DNA from: Pseudomonas sp. B33.4
GTDB taxonomy: Bacteria > Pseudomonadota > Gammaproteobacteria > Pseudomonadales > Pseudomonadaceae
Assembly (NCBI RefSeq): GCF_034555375.1
Contig: NZ_CP140706.1
Span: 2,409,001 to 2,473,000 of the forward strand
Direction: 5' to 3'
Length of the DNA: 64,000 bases
Positions 17,714 to 25,883 of this stretch are shown piece after piece (position 1 is the stretch's first letter; each line of letters opens with the position of its first letter). A program made the translations under genes and the position numbers. Below the pieces are notes generated by a model. That model worked only from the letters and a program-made list of their open reading frames with translations. It was not told the origin of the DNA and searched no databases.

Positions 17714-17750
17714 GTGTATCACTGTGTATCGCGGTGGTTGGAGGATACAC
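17714..17750 (+). promoter_or_regulatory. 37-bp putative response-regulator site upstream of the DUF692 operon
   Basis: GTGTATC occurs at 17714 and 17724 (10 bp apart, as for OmpR-type tandem half-sites) and inverted as GATACAC at 17744-17750. The same geometry recurs at 24973 and 25041 next to the two-component system encoded at 22857-24901. The site is 85 bases before the DUF692 start codon. Confidence 0.7.
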
Positions 17751-17835
17751 AGGGCGGCAAATGTCCGGTCAGTTGCACACAGCCGTGATACAGGCGTCGA
17801 TTCCACTGGGTAGACCCACCCATCGAGGTTTCCCC

Positions 17836-18675
17836 ATGCAAATTCCTCAATCATCATCGCCACCCAGCGTCGGCCTCGGCCTGCGCCGTGGCCTGCTCAA
17901 AGACCTGCAAACCGCTCGCACCGGTGATTTCGATTTCCTCGAAGTCGCCCCGGAAAACTGGATCGGCGTCGGTGGTGCCCATGGTGCGGCGTTGCGTGAA
18001 CTGGCTGAACGCTACCCGTTGTCCTGCCACGGCTTGTCGCTGTCGCTCGGTGGCTCGGCGCCGCTGGACGTCGGGTTCTTGCAGGAAGTGCGGGTGTTTC
18101 TCGATAAATTCAACGTGCCGTTGTACAGCGAACACCTGAGTTATTGCAGCGATGACGGGCAGCTTTACGACTTGCTGCCGTTGCCGTTCACCGAAGAGGC
18201 GGTGCATCACGTCGCCGCACGAATCCGTCAGGCTCAGGACATTCTCGGTCGGCGTCTGGCCGTAGAAAACGTCTCCTATTACGCTGCGCCGCGTCAGGAC
18301 ATGGATGAAGTGACTTTCACCAACGCCGTGCTGCACGAGGCTGATTGCGACCTGCTGCTGGACGTCAACAATGTTTACGTCAATGCAATCAACCACGGTT
18401 TTGATCCGCAAACGTTTCTCGCCGCTATCGAGCCGGGCAGGGTGGTCAGCATGCATGTGGCGGGGCATTTCGATGAGTCCGATACGTTGAAAATCGATAC
18501 TCACGGCGCTTCGGTGAAACCGGCGGTGTGGGCGCTGCTGGCCGAAGCCTATGCGCGGTTTGGCGTGCAGCCGACCTTGCTTGAACGGGATTTCAACTTT
18601 CCGGCGTTTTCCGAGCTGGTCGTCGAGTTGCAGACCATTCGCCACTTGCAAGTGGAGGGTGGCTTTCGTGGATAA
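17836..18675 (+). CDS. DUF692 (MNIO family) enzyme, BufB-like
   Basis: The 279-residue TIM-barrel-type protein shows the DUF692 signatures: [76 protein letters not shown] and SMHVAGH with the His/Asp/Glu residues that bind two or three irons. Family members oxidatively modify cysteines of ribosomal peptides with a DUF2063 or related partner. ATG 17836 has GAGG upstream. The partner gene overlaps it by eight bases. No adjacent DUF2282 (bufferin) precursor gene is seen. Confidence 0.88.
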   Translation: MQIPQSSSPPSVGLGLRRGLLKDLQTARTGDFDFLEVAPENWIGVGGAHGAALRELAERYPLSCHGLSLSLGGSAPLDVGFLQEVRVFLDKFNVPLYSEHLSYCSDDGQLYDLLPLPFTEEAVHHVAARIRQAQDILGRRLAVENVSYYAAPRQDMDEVTFTNAVLHEADCDLLLDVNNVYVNAINHGFDPQTFLAAIEPGRVVSMHVAGHFDESDTLKIDTHGASVKPAVWALLAEAYARFGVQPTLLERDFNFPAFSELVVELQTIRHLQVEGGFRG

Positions 18676-19420
18676 CCTGATGCAGCAACAACAGGCGCTG
18701 ACCCGATATTTGCGTGATCCCGAGCATCAGCTGCCCCCGGCCAACATGAATGCGGCGCGGGTCAACGTCTATCGCGATCTGGTGTTCAACAACGTATCGC
18801 AACTGTTAAGCGGCACGTTTCCGGTGCTGATCCGCATTATCGGTGAGCAACGCTGGCGCTTGCTGGTGCGAGGTTTTTTGCGCGACTCGCGGGCGCAGAC
18901 TCCCAAATTTGGAGAGATTGCCGAAACGTTTCTCGACTATCTCGTGACGCAACCGCAGGTGCTGCAAGAGGGGCAGTGGCCGGCGTTCCTGCTGGAGCTG
19001 GCGCATTACGAGTGGGTCGAGATGGTCCTGCAGCAATCGGATGCCCAAGCGCTGCCGGCAACGGATCCGGCACTGTTGCTGGAGCGTCCGCTGCAGATCT
19101 CGGCACTGGCCTGGCCACTGGCGTACGAGTGGCCTGTGCATGAACTCGATCCGAACCATCAGCCCGCCACGCCACCGGCGCAACCGACGCTGTTGCTGGT
19201 GCGGCGTACGGCGGACTGGAGCGTGAAGTTTGCCGAATTGAGTCCGTTAGCCTGGCGTTTGCTGCAGCGTATCGAGGAGTCTCCTGCCCTTGATGGCCGT
19301 CAGCAGTTGCAAGATTTGGCGGTGGAAGCGGGCGTGGCAGCCAGTGTTGCGTTCATGGACAGCGGATCGCTGTTGTTACGGCAGTTTCACGAGGACGGCG
19401 TGCTCGGCAGCGTTATGTGA
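18668..19420 (+). CDS. DUF2063 putative DNA-binding-domain protein, BufC-like partner
   Basis: The protein of about 250 residues starts at GTG 18668 (GGAGG in the end of the DUF692 gene) and overlaps that gene by eight bases. It has the DUF2063 N-terminal domain ([47 protein letters not shown]) and a C-terminal domain ending [16 protein letters not shown]. Such proteins bind the precursor peptide and deliver it to the MNIO enzyme, despite the DNA-binding name. It ends one base before the convergent flavoprotein gene. Confidence 0.87.
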   Translation: MDNLMQQQQALTRYLRDPEHQLPPANMNAARVNVYRDLVFNNVSQLLSGTFPVLIRIIGEQRWRLLVRGFLRDSRAQTPKFGEIAETFLDYLVTQPQVLQEGQWPAFLLELAHYEWVEMVLQQSDAQALPATDPALLLERPLQISALAWPLAYEWPVHELDPNHQPATPPAQPTLLLVRRTADWSVKFAELSPLAWRLLQRIEESPALDGRQQLQDLAVEAGVAASVAFMDSGSLLLRQFHEDGVLGSVM

Positions 19421-19421
19421 G

Positions 19422-20450
19422 TCATTCGACAGGCAACCAGGAAGGCGGGCGCGGATGCTGTCGATAGAAGTCGCGCAGGTGCGTCATATCGTGGCTGAAC
19501 CCATCGTTCAGCCATTGGCGATATTGCCGCTGAACGAGCAGTTGCAGGGCCGGCTGGCGCAGACAATCCGTCACGGCTTGCGCTGCCTGCATACCGCTCA
19601 TCAATGCTTTCAGTACGCCATGGGAGGACGCCGGGTCGAGCCGGTTGGCAGCATCGCCGACCAGAAAATAACCGGCTCCGGCAGCGGCCGGGGTGATGCG
19701 CCAGGTCACATCCGCGCCGCGCAGGGTGCCCACGACGGGCAGCGCTTGCAGTGCCTTGGGCAGCGTTACTGATCGAGTATTTTTTTCGAAGGTCAGGCGT
19801 GTCCAGTGCAACAGGCAATCTTCAACCTGAGTGATCCACGTCCAGCCATCAGGGTCGGCCAGCAAATGCGCGGTCGTTGCATAGGTCGCGCTCCGGCCTT
19901 GCAAATAGCCGTAACAGGCCAGCAGCGGCGCTGAACAATGGTGGATTGGCAGACCGAGTTGACCACTCAACCAGCCGCGAGCACCGCTGGCATCGATCAG
20001 GCAGGTCGCGTAAATGCAGCCGTTGTCGGTCTCCACGCCGATCACCCGGTTGGCCTGAGTCAACACCCGTAGTGCCCGGCAGGGCTGATGAACCTCTGCG
20101 CCCAAAGCGGCGGCCTGCGACAACATCGTTGTGTCCAACAGCGCGCGTTCGATATGAAAACCCTGCCAGGCGCCACGCTCATCGCCACCGAAGCCATTGA
20201 AGCGCGGCGGGCCGTGCCAGTGCACCCATTGGCCGTCAAAGCGCCGGGCCGCCTGGCCGCACAACGGCTCGGCGACGCCCAGTTGTCGCAGGAGCGGTTC
20301 GATGCCCGGATGCAGGCTTTCGCCGGGGCGAAACCGCGGGAACGCCTGCCGTTCGATCAAGGCCACGCGCAGGCCTCGACGGGCACAGCTGATTGCTGTT
20401 GCGCACCCCGCAGGCCCGGCACCGATGATCACGACATCAACGTTTTTCAT
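19422..20450 (-). CDS. FAD-dependent oxidoreductase, tryptophan-halogenase/LodB-like
   Basis: The 342-residue flavoprotein has an N-terminal FAD-binding fold (VDVVIIGAGPAGCATAISCARRGLRVALIER), PRFRPGESLHPG (the GESL motif of the halogenase/geranylgeranyl-reductase group), and GYFLVGDAANRLDPASSHGVLKALMSG for the second FAD contact. Flavoproteins of this group include LodB/GoxB, which mature a cysteine-tryptophylquinone partner. Its start lies inside the end of the preceding 729-residue gene (14-base overlap), so the two are translationally coupled and probably act together. Confidence 0.82.
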   Translation of the reverse strand: MKNVDVVIIGAGPAGCATAISCARRGLRVALIERQAFPRFRPGESLHPGIEPLLRQLGVAEPLCGQAARRFDGQWVHWHGPPRFNGFGGDERGAWQGFHIERALLDTTMLSQAAALGAEVHQPCRALRVLTQANRVIGVETDNGCIYATCLIDASGARGWLSGQLGLPIHHCSAPLLACYGYLQGRSATYATTAHLLADPDGWTWITQVEDCLLHWTRLTFEKNTRSVTLPKALQALPVVGTLRGADVTWRITPAAAGAGYFLVGDAANRLDPASSHGVLKALMSGMQAAQAVTDCLRQPALQLLVQRQYRQWLNDGFSHDMTHLRDFYRQHPRPPSWLPVE

Positions 20451-22626
20451 TGGCGACCTGCCACGGCAGCGTCTCGCGTTTGATCAGAATCGCCTTGGCG
20501 CTGAGCAACAGGATCACCAGTTCCTCGACTTCGACGTGGCGCAACCTGAAATCGCTTTCAGCGATCTGCACGGCGCCGCGTTTGTACAGCAGAAAACGCT
20601 GAACATCGCCTTCGAGAACCCGCCCGGATTGCTCCTGCGCGATGTCCAGTTCGGCGTCTGGCCGCAGCACGTCAGTGAACGACAATAGCGGCCAGGCATT
20701 GCGCAGTGATTTGTCACTGGCGGCGCCGAGCACGGCGTACACCCGATACATCGACAGCACGCGATGCTGATACGCCGTTTGCCCGGTGCGGCCGGTCATG
20801 CCCACGGAAAACCGGCCATCGAGGGCCACTTGCGTGTAATCGGCATGAGCATACGCGCGGTACTGGACGAGCAACCGATCGTCTTGAACGACCAGTTGCG
20901 GGCCGCGTTGATCATCCCAGGCGACGCCGCTGCCCATGCCGATTTCCTGATCGGTCAGGGGAATGATGCTGTGCAGTGTCGAACGCGGCTCGAAGACCCG
21001 CGCCGAATCCGGTGCCACACCGGGCCAGAAAGAACCCAGCGCGGCGCAGATCTTCGCATCCTCGGGAAACGGACTGGCCATCTGATATCCGGCGAGGACG
21101 TTGATCCACTCACTGTCCGCAGTCTGCTGGCGCACCCAACCCACCTCCCAGCCAGGCCCGAACACACCAGCGGCGCCGTCGGGCAATGTGGTCGGACGCG
21201 ATGGCGATGGCGATGGCAGTTGAGTCGCGGGTTGCGCTGTGCCGGCCTGATCGAGGAGACCGACGATGGCGCTCACTCCGCGATCGACGGGGGAGAACAA
21301 CTGATCCTGCAAGTGCAGGTTGGCGCAGTAGCGAACGTTGGAAAGCGCTTCCAGCCGGGCGTGCCAGATACTGTTGCCGGGTAATGCCGGCTCGTCACTG
21401 ACCCAGTGCAACAGCTTGCGCTGGCTGCACAGCGGATAGAAGTCCGGAGGGCCGATCAATGAGTAGGCCGCCACTGAAGGAAAGAGCTTTTCCAGCGCTT
21501 CACAACGAGCCCTAACCCAGCCATCGGCGGTGCCATCCTGATAATGCAAGGCGCGATATCCCCCCTGACGCACCCGCTCCTCGACATCCGCGTGGTCGTT
21601 CAGATCGTCGATGCTGCCATCCGCTTTGACCCGGTGCCGGCCGTGAACCATGCCGGCGGTATTGGCCGGCATCACAAAGGATAACGCTTGACCCTGATAT
21701 TCGACTGGCTCGACCAGTCGTGTTCTGGCGTCGGGCACCAGCAACCCGGGGCCGACATCCGCTATCGATGCCCAATGCGCCAGATTCTCGGTAACCACGA
21801 AGGGCGGCTGGCTGATCTGCGGTTCCTGCCAACCGGTACCGCTGTGGCGTAAATGGATATGCCGCAGTTTTTCGTTGATCTGGTGGTTGTCCAGCGACAC
21901 GTTCAGCGTCATGTCTTCCAGGCATTGCGAACCATTGAACAGCTTGTGCAGCGGCACCCAGAAATCCAGTGCGGGATCGATGTCAGCCTGAAAATCCATC
22001 GGCCCGAAGTGTGCGGCGTTGCCCTTGAGCTGGACGGCGATGTAAGCGCTGTAGCGCACCGGCATCACCCGGATGCCGTGCGGGTCGTCGTCGACGAAGG
22101 GCAGAAAGCTGCGCAGCTTTTCGTCATGGCGCGCGGGCGCGGTGCCGACACGGGCGATGCCGGTGCGCGAGAAACACAGGTCGGCGTGGCGGCCATGCAC
22201 GGTGTCGGCGGCGCAGCGGTATTCACTGGCGAACGCGACCACGGCCAACGGGGCGCCCAACGCTTTGCTGCGCAAACTGTCGAGCGTGGGCGGGCTGACG
22301 CTGTAGACATAGTCGAGCACCGTTTCGATTTCGCCCGGGGTGGCAAACAACTGTAAGGGTTGGCCGTTTACATCGTTGATGACCTGCGGCGAGGCCAAGG
22401 CGTGAAACAACAGGCTGCGCGACGGTACGCCGGCTTCGATCGCGCGGTGGCCGGCCAATGCGAAATCGGCAAATCCCGGAATTGAACGGTCGATGTTCAG
22501 CGCCTTGCCCAGTTCCGCCGCCAGCGGTTCGGCGAGCAGGTCCAGGCCATGCGCGAGCATCAGCGAGTGCCAGCCGCCGGGCGCCAGTCGCGTACACAAA
22601 TGGGTGACGGATTCGAGCAGATTCAT
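20437..22626 (-). CDS. Large conserved-looking protein of unknown function, partner of the flavoprotein
   Basis: The 729-residue protein has no signal peptide or membrane segment and I do not recognise it. Visible blocks include FSRTGIARVGTAP, PVRYSAYIAVQLKG, DFWVPLHKLFNGSQCLEDMTL, PFPEDAKICAALGSFWPGVAPDSARVF and a C-terminal beta-rich part ending LPWQVANEKR. A Pro/Ser/Thr linker near residue 485 suggests two domains. ATG 22626 has GAGG upstream. Coupling to a LodB-like flavoprotein suggests it may be the flavoprotein's substrate (a LodA-like role), but the known LodA motifs are not evident. Confidence 0.65.
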   Translation of the reverse strand: MNLLESVTHLCTRLAPGGWHSLMLAHGLDLLAEPLAAELGKALNIDRSIPGFADFALAGHRAIEAGVPSRSLLFHALASPQVINDVNGQPLQLFATPGEIETVLDYVYSVSPPTLDSLRSKALGAPLAVVAFASEYRCAADTVHGRHADLCFSRTGIARVGTAPARHDEKLRSFLPFVDDDPHGIRVMPVRYSAYIAVQLKGNAAHFGPMDFQADIDPALDFWVPLHKLFNGSQCLEDMTLNVSLDNHQINEKLRHIHLRHSGTGWQEPQISQPPFVVTENLAHWASIADVGPGLLVPDARTRLVEPVEYQGQALSFVMPANTAGMVHGRHRVKADGSIDDLNDHADVEERVRQGGYRALHYQDGTADGWVRARCEALEKLFPSVAAYSLIGPPDFYPLCSQRKLLHWVSDEPALPGNSIWHARLEALSNVRYCANLHLQDQLFSPVDRGVSAIVGLLDQAGTAQPATQLPSPSPSRPTTLPDGAAGVFGPGWEVGWVRQQTADSEWINVLAGYQMASPFPEDAKICAALGSFWPGVAPDSARVFEPRSTLHSIIPLTDQEIGMGSGVAWDDQRGPQLVVQDDRLLVQYRAYAHADYTQVALDGRFSVGMTGRTGQTAYQHRVLSMYRVYAVLGAASDKSLRNAWPLLSFTDVLRPDAELDIAQEQSGRVLEGDVQRFLLYKRGAVQIAESDFRLRHVEVEELVILLLSAKAILIKRETLPWQVANEKR

Positions 22627-22685
22627 GTTGCGCCTCGACAGGTTGGGCCAATCGTCATGGAACCGCAGCCCGGCGCGGACTCGCT

Positions 22686-22703
22686 ACTGTCAGATCTGAC
22701 AGT
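22686..22703. promoter_or_regulatory. Perfect 18-bp palindrome upstream of the 729-residue gene
   Basis: ACTGTCAGATCTGACAGT is a perfect palindrome 60 bases before the start codon of the 20437-22626 gene, in the gap after the histidine kinase gene. It is a good candidate operator; the binding protein is unknown. Confidence 0.6.
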
Positions 22704-22856
22704 GGCGACCAGCGGTGATCAGTGCAGGACGGGCAGCACAACGATAAGCGCACCGAAGAAGACGCGCGGTCAGCAGATTCCGATGAAGTTGTAGGCATTG
22801 GCGCGGCAGTGTGCAGGCTAGCGACAGGTGCCTGTCGGTAGCGTTTAAACAAGCGT

Positions 22857-24164
22857 TCAGGGATGCAGCGGCAACTTCAGCTCGGCACACAACCCGCCAC
22901 CCTCGCGATTGCTCAAGGTCAACGAGCCACCCAACGCCATGGCCAGTTGCTGGGCGATGGCCAACCCAAGGCCCGTGCCGCCAGTGTCGCGATTACGTGA
23001 GTTCTCGACGCGGTAGAACGGTTGCAGCACTTGCGCCAGTTCGGCGTCGGCGATGCCCGGGCCGCGATCCATGACGGTGATCGCCAGACTGCCCTTGTTG
23101 GCTTCGACCCAGACTTCGGCGGCGCCGGCGAACTTCAGCGCGTTGTCGGTGAGGTTCACCAGCACTCGGCGCAACGCATGAGGACGGGTGTCGATGACCG
23201 TTGCACTCTTGCCGACCAGTTGCACCTGCTTGCCCATGTCCTGGTAGTCGAACACCAGGCTCTCGAGGAAGGAATCCATGTTGGTGCGGCGGCTTTCCTC
23301 GGTCGAGCCGTGGATGCTGCGCGCATAGGCCACGCCCTCGCGCACCAGATGCTCCATTTCGCTGAGGTCATTCCACAGTTTGTCTTTCTCCGCCGAATCG
23401 TCCATGAACTCGGCGCGCAGTTTCATCCGCGTGATCGGTGTTTGCAGGTCATGGGAAATCGCCGCCAGCAGTTGCATGCGTTCTTTGAGATAGGCAGCGA
23501 TACGCGCCTGCATCGTGTTGAACGCCCGCGCCGCGTAGACCACTTCGTTCGGGCCACTTTCGTCGAGGTTGATCGGGTGGGCGTTGGGGTCAAGGGTTTC
23601 CACAGCGTTGGCCAGACGGGTCAAGGGGCGAACCGCAATGCGCACGGCCAGCCAGGTGCAGGCGATCATCAATGCCAGTTGGCCGAGCAAGACCACCGGC
23701 AACCAGGGCGATAACGGGACCATGGCGGGGCGCACGTCGATGGTCACCGGGCTGCCATCGCTCAGGCGCAGATGGCCCTGAAAGTGTTTCTTCGGCCCGG
23801 GAATGTCGGTGAAAGTCAGCGGATAGCGCTCACCGATGGCTTCCGTGATCGAAGTGACGGCCACCGGCACATCCCCGACCTCGATCGGCGTGCCCGGTTC
23901 ACCTTCGCTCAACAGGTAGCCATAATTTTTTCGCGCCAGACGCTTGAGCCAGGCAGGGCGCTCTTCTGCAGGCAGGCGATCGAGGATCGCAATCGAGGTC
24001 GACACGTCGGTTTCCAGATTGCCGAGCATGGTGTTTTTCGCACTCTGGTAACGCTCGTAATACTGCGCGCCGAACGAGAGCGCCTGGGCCAGCAGCAGGC
24101 CGATCAGGAAAATCAGCGACAGGCGCGAGGCGAGGGTGCGCGGCCAGTGCAGATTGCCGGTCAT
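22857..24164 (-). CDS. Sensor histidine kinase (EnvZ/OmpR class)
   Basis: The 435-residue inner-membrane kinase has TM1 at about 13-32, a periplasmic domain of ~115 residues, TM2 at about 155-175, a HAMP region (VRPLTRLANAVETLD), the phospho-accepting His238 in AAISHDLQTPITRMKLRAEF, and ATPase boxes LVNLTDNALKFA, VMDRGPGIAD and GGTGLGLAIAQQLA. It overlaps the response regulator gene by four bases. A neighbouring exported DUF2790/repeat-peptide/DipZ operon with matching putative binding sites is its likely target. Confidence 0.93.
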   Translation of the reverse strand: MTGNLHWPRTLASRLSLIFLIGLLLAQALSFGAQYYERYQSAKNTMLGNLETDVSTSIAILDRLPAEERPAWLKRLARKNYGYLLSEGEPGTPIEVGDVPVAVTSITEAIGERYPLTFTDIPGPKKHFQGHLRLSDGSPVTIDVRPAMVPLSPWLPVVLLGQLALMIACTWLAVRIAVRPLTRLANAVETLDPNAHPINLDESGPNEVVYAARAFNTMQARIAAYLKERMQLLAAISHDLQTPITRMKLRAEFMDDSAEKDKLWNDLSEMEHLVREGVAYARSIHGSTEESRRTNMDSFLESLVFDYQDMGKQVQLVGKSATVIDTRPHALRRVLVNLTDNALKFAGAAEVWVEANKGSLAITVMDRGPGIADAELAQVLQPFYRVENSRNRDTGGTGLGLAIAQQLAMALGGSLTLSNREGGGLCAELKLPLHP

Positions 24165-24901
24165 GCCGGCGCACCGAGAATCTCGACCGGCAGCGAGAAC
24201 ACGTAACCCTCGCTGCGCACGGTCTTGATGTAGGCCGGCTCGCGCGCATCATCGAGCAGACGCTGGCGCAAACGGCTGACCAGCAAATCGATCGAACGGT
24301 CGAACAGGTCAGCGTCACGGCCCTGCGTGAGATTGAGCAGTTGATCGCGGCTGAGCACGCGTTGCGGGTGATCGAGAAAAACCCGCAACAATCGATACTC
24401 GGCACCGCTGAGGGCGACCATGGTGCCGTCCTTGTCGAGCAGATGGCGGGCCGAGGTATCCAGTTGCCAGCGGCCGAAGGCCAGCAAGCGGCCGGCTTCG
24501 GTGACCACCAGATTCGGCGGCAACATCCGCGTGCGGCGCAGCACGGCGTTGATCCGTGCCAGCAGTTCGCGGGCGGCGAACGGTTTGGTCAGATAGTCGT
24601 CGGCGCCCATTTCCAGGCCGATGATGCGATCGGTTTCATCGTTGCGCGCGGTCAGCATCAGCACCGGCGTGGCCTTGTGTTTGCCCACCCGCAGTTCGCG
24701 ACAAAGCTGCAGGCCATCGTCGCCGGGCATCATGATATCGAGCACGATCAGGTCGACGGTGTTGGCTTCGAGAAAGCTGCGCATCTGCCGGCCATCGGCG
24801 ACCACCGTGGTGCGCAGGCCGTTTTTCTTCAGGTAGTTACCCACCAGTTCACGGATCTCGCGGTCGTCATCGACGATGAGAATGTGATCGACATGTTCCA
24901 T
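24161..24901 (-). CDS. OmpR-family response regulator
   Basis: The 246-residue regulator has a receiver domain (acidic pocket VDDDRE, phosphorylated Asp55 in LIVLDIMMPGDDG, Thr in LMLTARND, Lys in LTKPFAARELLARI) and a winged-helix DNA-binding domain (ALSGAEYRLLRVFLDHPQRVLSRDQLLN...SIDLLVSRLRQRL...IKTVRSEGYVF). The frame continues far upstream to 25864, but that part runs antisense to two real genes; the start MEHVDHILIVDDD at 24901 with GAGG ahead is correct. The kinase gene follows with a four-base overlap. Confidence 0.93.
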   Translation of the reverse strand: MEHVDHILIVDDDREIRELVGNYLKKNGLRTTVVADGRQMRSFLEANTVDLIVLDIMMPGDDGLQLCRELRVGKHKATPVLMLTARNDETDRIIGLEMGADDYLTKPFAARELLARINAVLRRTRMLPPNLVVTEAGRLLAFGRWQLDTSARHLLDKDGTMVALSGAEYRLLRVFLDHPQRVLSRDQLLNLTQGRDADLFDRSIDLLVSRLRQRLLDDAREPAYIKTVRSEGYVFSLPVEILGAPA

Positions 24902-24972
24902 CGGGTCCGAACCTCTATCAAAGGGGAATGCCGTGCAGTCTATCGAGCCTCGTGCAGCTCGCCTGCCTGCCT

Positions 24973-25009
24973 TTGTATTGCAGTGTATCTGCCGCGACAA
25001 CGGATACAT
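24973..25009 (+). promoter_or_regulatory. 37-bp putative response-regulator site (intergenic copy 1)
   Basis: TTGTATT at 24973 and GTGTATC at 24983 form the direct repeat and GATACAT at 25003-25009 the inverted copy. It is 71 bases upstream of the response-regulator start, so it could support autoregulation. Confidence 0.68.
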
Positions 25010-25040
25010 GAACACGCAAAAACGCGGTTTTTTCAGGGTT

Positions 25041-25077
25041 TTGTATCGCTGTGTATCCCTCACTGGCCGCGATACAC
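25041..25077 (+). promoter_or_regulatory. 37-bp putative response-regulator site (intergenic copy 2)
   Basis: TTGTATC at 25041, GTGTATC at 25051 and inverted GATACAC at 25071-25077 repeat the same 10-bp/20-bp geometry. It is 121 bases before the DUF2790 gene and 68 bases (start to start) from copy 1, in the same orientation. Confidence 0.7.
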
Positions 25078-25198
25078 AGCGATTGAAACGCGCCTGTTCC
25101 TGACACAGACGCGATACCTCGCGAGCCTCAAATAGGCTCCATCGAGGCACACACAGACCGCCTCGGCTCAAACCCACTGAAGCCTTGAGGAAAACGCC

Positions 25199-25462
25199 AT
25201 GAACAACAAATCCGTAATCGCCGCCTGCCTGTTTGCCGCGCTGAACATCTGCACGCTGTCGGCCCGCGCCGAAGCCGATGTCACCCCGCAAACCTACACC
25301 TACGGCACCCACCTGGATATCCAGAAAGTGATCTCGCTGAAACAGGACAACTCGGTGTCCTGCGGCATCGTCGAGGCGCGAATGACCTACCTCGATTCGG
25401 CCGGTCAGACCCGCGTACTCGATTACAGCAAATTTGCCGACGGCTGCAACAACGACAACTGA
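25199..25462 (+). CDS. Exported DUF2790 protein
   Basis: The 87-residue protein has a Sec signal peptide (MNNKSVIAACLFAALNICTLSARA, cut before EADVT) and the DUF2790 core TYGTHLDIQKVISL, YLDSAG, VLDYSKFADGC. Two Cys remain in the mature chain (SVSCGIV and DGCNND). DUF2790 proteins of pseudomonads are small periplasmic proteins, often beside two-component systems; their function is not established. GAGG precedes the ATG. It heads an operon with the repeat peptide and DipZ-like gene (gaps of 45 and 37 bases). Confidence 0.88.
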   Translation: MNNKSVIAACLFAALNICTLSARAEADVTPQTYTYGTHLDIQKVISLKQDNSVSCGIVEARMTYLDSAGQTRVLDYSKFADGCNNDN

Positions 25463-25507
25463 GTCATCAGCGGCAATCAAGCCACTCTTTATAGAAGGAT
25501 CAAAACC

Positions 25508-25846
25508 ATGAACAACGTCTCGCGCTTTTTCACCGCCGTCGCTTTCTGCCTGGCCGGTGTCGCCGCCCATGCCAACGCTGCGGTTGAACAGCATAGCTGT
25601 CACAGCAGCACCTGCTTCCAACTGACGCCGGTGGCCAAGCAAGGCACCGATGGCTTGATTGCAGCGGACGGTTCCAGCCGCACGCCGCAGGGCCAGATGT
25701 TTGCCGCAGACGGCTCCAGCCACACGCCACAAGGCCAGATGTTTGCTGCGGACGGCTCCAGCCGCACGCCACAAGGCCAGATGTTTGCCGAGAACGGCGC
25801 CAGTCGTACGCCGCAGAGCCAATGGCTGGAAAGCCAGAGCGCCTGA
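25508..25846 (+). CDS. Exported peptide with four 14-residue tandem repeats
   Basis: The 112-residue protein has a signal peptide (FFTAVAFCLAGVAAHANA), a short segment with two Cys (EQHSCHSSTCFQLTP) and four head-to-tail copies of AADGSSRTPQGQMF at residues 52-107, the last diverged to AENGASRTPQSQWL. At DNA level this is a 42-bp tandem repeat at 25661-25828. AGAAGGA lies before the ATG. I do not recognise the family. Co-transcription with a DUF2790 protein and a thiol/disulfide protein, and a shared putative regulator site with a DUF692 enzyme, suggest an envelope role. Confidence 0.82.
   Translation: MNNVSRFFTAVAFCLAGVAAHANAAVEQHSCHSSTCFQLTPVAKQGTDGLIAADGSSRTPQGQMFAADGSSHTPQGQMFAADGSSRTPQGQMFAENGASRTPQSQWLESQSA
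25661..25828 (+). repeat. 42-bp tandem repeat, four copies, inside a coding region
   Basis: Four consecutive 42-bp units encode the 14-residue repeat of the exported peptide. Three are nearly identical (GCNGACGGCTCCAGCC...CAGATGTTT), the fourth is diverged. Confidence 0.9.
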
Positions 25847-25883
25847 ACGGCTCCTCACAATCATTGATCAAGGGTGATTCACT

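Noticed and set aside
20437..22626. LodA-like tryptophylquinone oxidase
   Set aside because: The partner flavoprotein suggests it, but the N-terminal and quinone-site motifs of LodA that I know are not present, so it is left as unknown.
24902..25864. N-terminal extension of the response regulator
   Set aside because: The frame is open but runs antisense to the DUF2790 and repeat-peptide genes and through the putative regulator sites; the family start is at 24901.
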